A stretch of 24,231 nucleotides of DNA from NCBI GenBank assembly GCA_047973025.1, contig JBKEBE010000077.1:1-24231 (forward strand). The letters run 5' to 3'. Below the pieces are notes generated by a model. The model worked only from the letters and a program-made list of their open reading frames with translations. It had not been told where the DNA came from and did no database searches. Numbering within the stretch: the stretch's first letter is position 1; the number at the start of each line of letters is the position of its first letter. Source of the DNA: UPXZ01 sp047973025. GTDB lineage: Bacteria; Bacteroidota; Bacteroidia; Bacteroidales; Paludibacteraceae. Shown here piece by piece: positions 23,183 to 24,231 of the stretch. The translations under genes were made by a program, and so were the position numbers.

Positions 23183-24136
23183 TTATCCGCAATTCTTCCT
23201 ATTGTAAATTCTTGATTTGAAGTCAGGCGGATAGCTGACAGCGGTGATTAATAATCTGTCAAACTGTTTTTCACCAAAATATCGCCTGTTGAATTTATAA
23301 CAGAATTGATTGAGGTAGTATTGTAAATATTCGGGGTTAACTTTGTAATATACACCCAGCAGTTGCCTTTTAGCGTTGCTGATAGCGGTATGGACCCAAG
23401 GAAGGACTTTTGGCAATTCTTCCGGAGCGACCACTGATGCTTCGTGTGAATGGACATGTCCTTCCGGTTTTGTGTAAGAAGTAGAATCATCGGAGATAAT
23501 ATCTGCCGTTTGTTCTACTTGCTCTTTGACATTCTTTGTAATTGTATCGGCTTTCAGGTGGTCTATAACGGTCATCTTCAGGTGGCCAACCTTTTTGGGT
23601 TTCATCCCCGGCTTTGGGTTTTCGACTGTTTTGCTTTCGGCAATGACCAACCCTTTGGTTTTTTTCTGACTTCCACGCCCCCGTTTAAGGGGTTCATTCC
23701 TTAACTCAATGGGAATTTCGGTAGTGAAAAAAGCATCGTCAAGCTCTATTTCGCCGTCAAGAGTATAGATGCCATCGCGTTTACCCATTACATCGCGTAA
23801 CTTGTTTACCATTTCCCAGATGGGTTGATAACGCTTGTGTCCTAATTGACGCTGTATTTCTGCCGAAGAAAAAGCATTTTTGGTGGCCGTTATCAAGTAC
23901 ATGGCTGCAAACCAATACCGATAGGGCAAGTTGGAGTGTTGCATGACTGTGCCTGAACGTAAATTCTGCCGGGCGTGGCACTTTTTACATTCGTAAGCCT
24001 GTTTGTTTTCGAGCCAATAGTGCTCTTTACAATTACAATGACGGCAAACAACGCCGATTTGGTCTCTTTGTTCTTTAAATTTCATGCGACAAGTATCCTC
24101 ATCGGGAAAATTTAGTGCAAAATTCAGGATTTTCAT
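23183..24136 (-). CDS. IS1595-family (ISXO2-like) transposase
   Basis: A 317-residue transposase of normal length that looks uninterrupted. An N-terminal zinc ribbon has CRHC (31-34) and CKKC (50-53). LRSGTVMQHSNLPYRYWFAA (59-78) is the family's typical link region. The ISXO2-like DDE domain follows: first Asp in ELDDAFF (133), second in SDDSTSY (216/217), then PWVHTAISNAKRQLLGVYYK and YLNQFCYKFNRRYFGEKQF (274-292). By alignment from memory the third catalytic position is H249, with K256 six residues on; the family is known to tolerate residues other than Glu there. It is encoded against the SusCD operon. The terminal inverted repeats could not be identified, and the element may extend past the right edge. 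Confidence 0.92.
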   Translation of the reverse strand: MKILNFALNFPDEDTCRMKFKEQRDQIGVVCRHCNCKEHYWLENKQAYECKKCHARQNLRSGTVMQHSNLPYRYWFAAMYLITATKNAFSSAEIQRQLGHKRYQPIWEMVNKLRDVMGKRDGIYTLDGEIELDDAFFTTEIPIELRNEPLKRGRGSQKKTKGLVIAESKTVENPKPGMKPKKVGHLKMTVIDHLKADTITKNVKEQVEQTADIISDDSTSYTKPEGHVHSHEASVVAPEELPKVLPWVHTAISNAKRQLLGVYYKVNPEYLQYYLNQFCYKFNRRYFGEKQFDRLLITAVSYPPDFKSRIYNRKNCG

Positions 24137-24165
24137 TCTTGCTCACCCTTATGCTGTTTCAGCTA

Positions 24166-24197
24166 TAAAGATAATGAAAATCAGTGATATATGCAAT
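24166..24197 (-). promoter_or_regulatory. Possible transposase promoter
   Basis: The minus strand has ATTG (24197 to 24194), a 20-base spacer and TATCTTTA (24173 to 24166). The last box differs from TAnnTTTG in one base. The predicted start is near 24159, just upstream of the transposase ATG at 24136. Confidence 0.4.
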
Positions 24198-24231
24198 TTT
24201 TTGTGGACTATTTTACAACTTTTTTTGGCCA

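Noticed and set aside
23041..24231. Terminal inverted repeats of the IS1595 element
   Set aside because: GGCTGTTTTTTTG at 23065 and the complement of the right edge (TGGCCAAAAAAAG) share only a few bases; they do not form a credible repeat and the right end may be outside the window.
1..24231. CRISPR arrays, tRNA or rRNA genes, defence islands or phage modules
   Set aside because: No regular spaced repeats, no cloverleaf or rRNA-like segments and no recognised defence or phage proteins were found while reading both strands.

Overview
The window looks like a chromosomal segment of a Bacteroidota bacterium, most probably of the order Bacteroidales. The grounds are a SusC/SusD pair, several Bacteroidetes-restricted families (DUF4294, a helix-hairpin-helix/beta-barrel protein, a Calx-beta-like surface lipoprotein), A-rich leaders without strong Shine-Dalgarno sequences, and promoters of the Bacteroidetes type (-33 TTTG/TTG, then about 18-21 bases, then -7 TAnnTTTG). 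I cannot fix the genus. No rRNA, tRNA or CRISPR array was seen.

Layout: the left edge cuts an IS30-family transposase gene (minus strand). Next come a perfect 36-bp palindrome and uvrA (plus strand). A bidirectional terminator separates uvrA from a minus-strand nitrogen operon that runs outer-membrane porin-like gene -> P-II protein -> ammonium transporter. A gene-free stretch of about 1 kb precedes ppdK (pyruvate, phosphate dikinase), which ends at a strong terminator. Two minus-strand genes 11 bp apart encode predicted outer-membrane beta-barrels, one carrying an N-terminal helix-hairpin-helix module. Divergent from them is a DUF4294 gene. After a 0.5-kb gene-free stretch come the cbpA/cbpM co-chaperone pair, convergent ridA, and a three-gene plus-strand group: BON-domain lipoprotein, BON-like/SH3b protein and YegP-type DUF1508 protein. 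From 17.1 to 23.1 kb lies a self-contained SusC-SusD-lipoprotein nutrient-uptake operon with a textbook promoter and terminator. The right edge holds an IS1595-family transposase gene on the minus strand.

How the genes work together: the porin/P-II/Amt operon would carry ammonium across both membranes with P-II control, although the P-II T-loop lacks the uridylylation tyrosine. PPDK links PEP and pyruvate. UvrA is in nucleotide-excision repair. CbpA/CbpM, RidA, the BON proteins and YegP look like a stress and maintenance neighbourhood. The SusCD operon imports an unidentified oligomer and carries no visible degradative enzyme.

No clearly new defence or mobile system was found. The features most worth a second look are the 36-bp palindrome beside the IS30 gene, the 17-bp sequence shared by the uvrA and porin-operon promoters, the long ppdK upstream region with an orphan terminator-like hairpin, a possible nitroreductase remnant upstream of cbpA, and the composition change inside susC.
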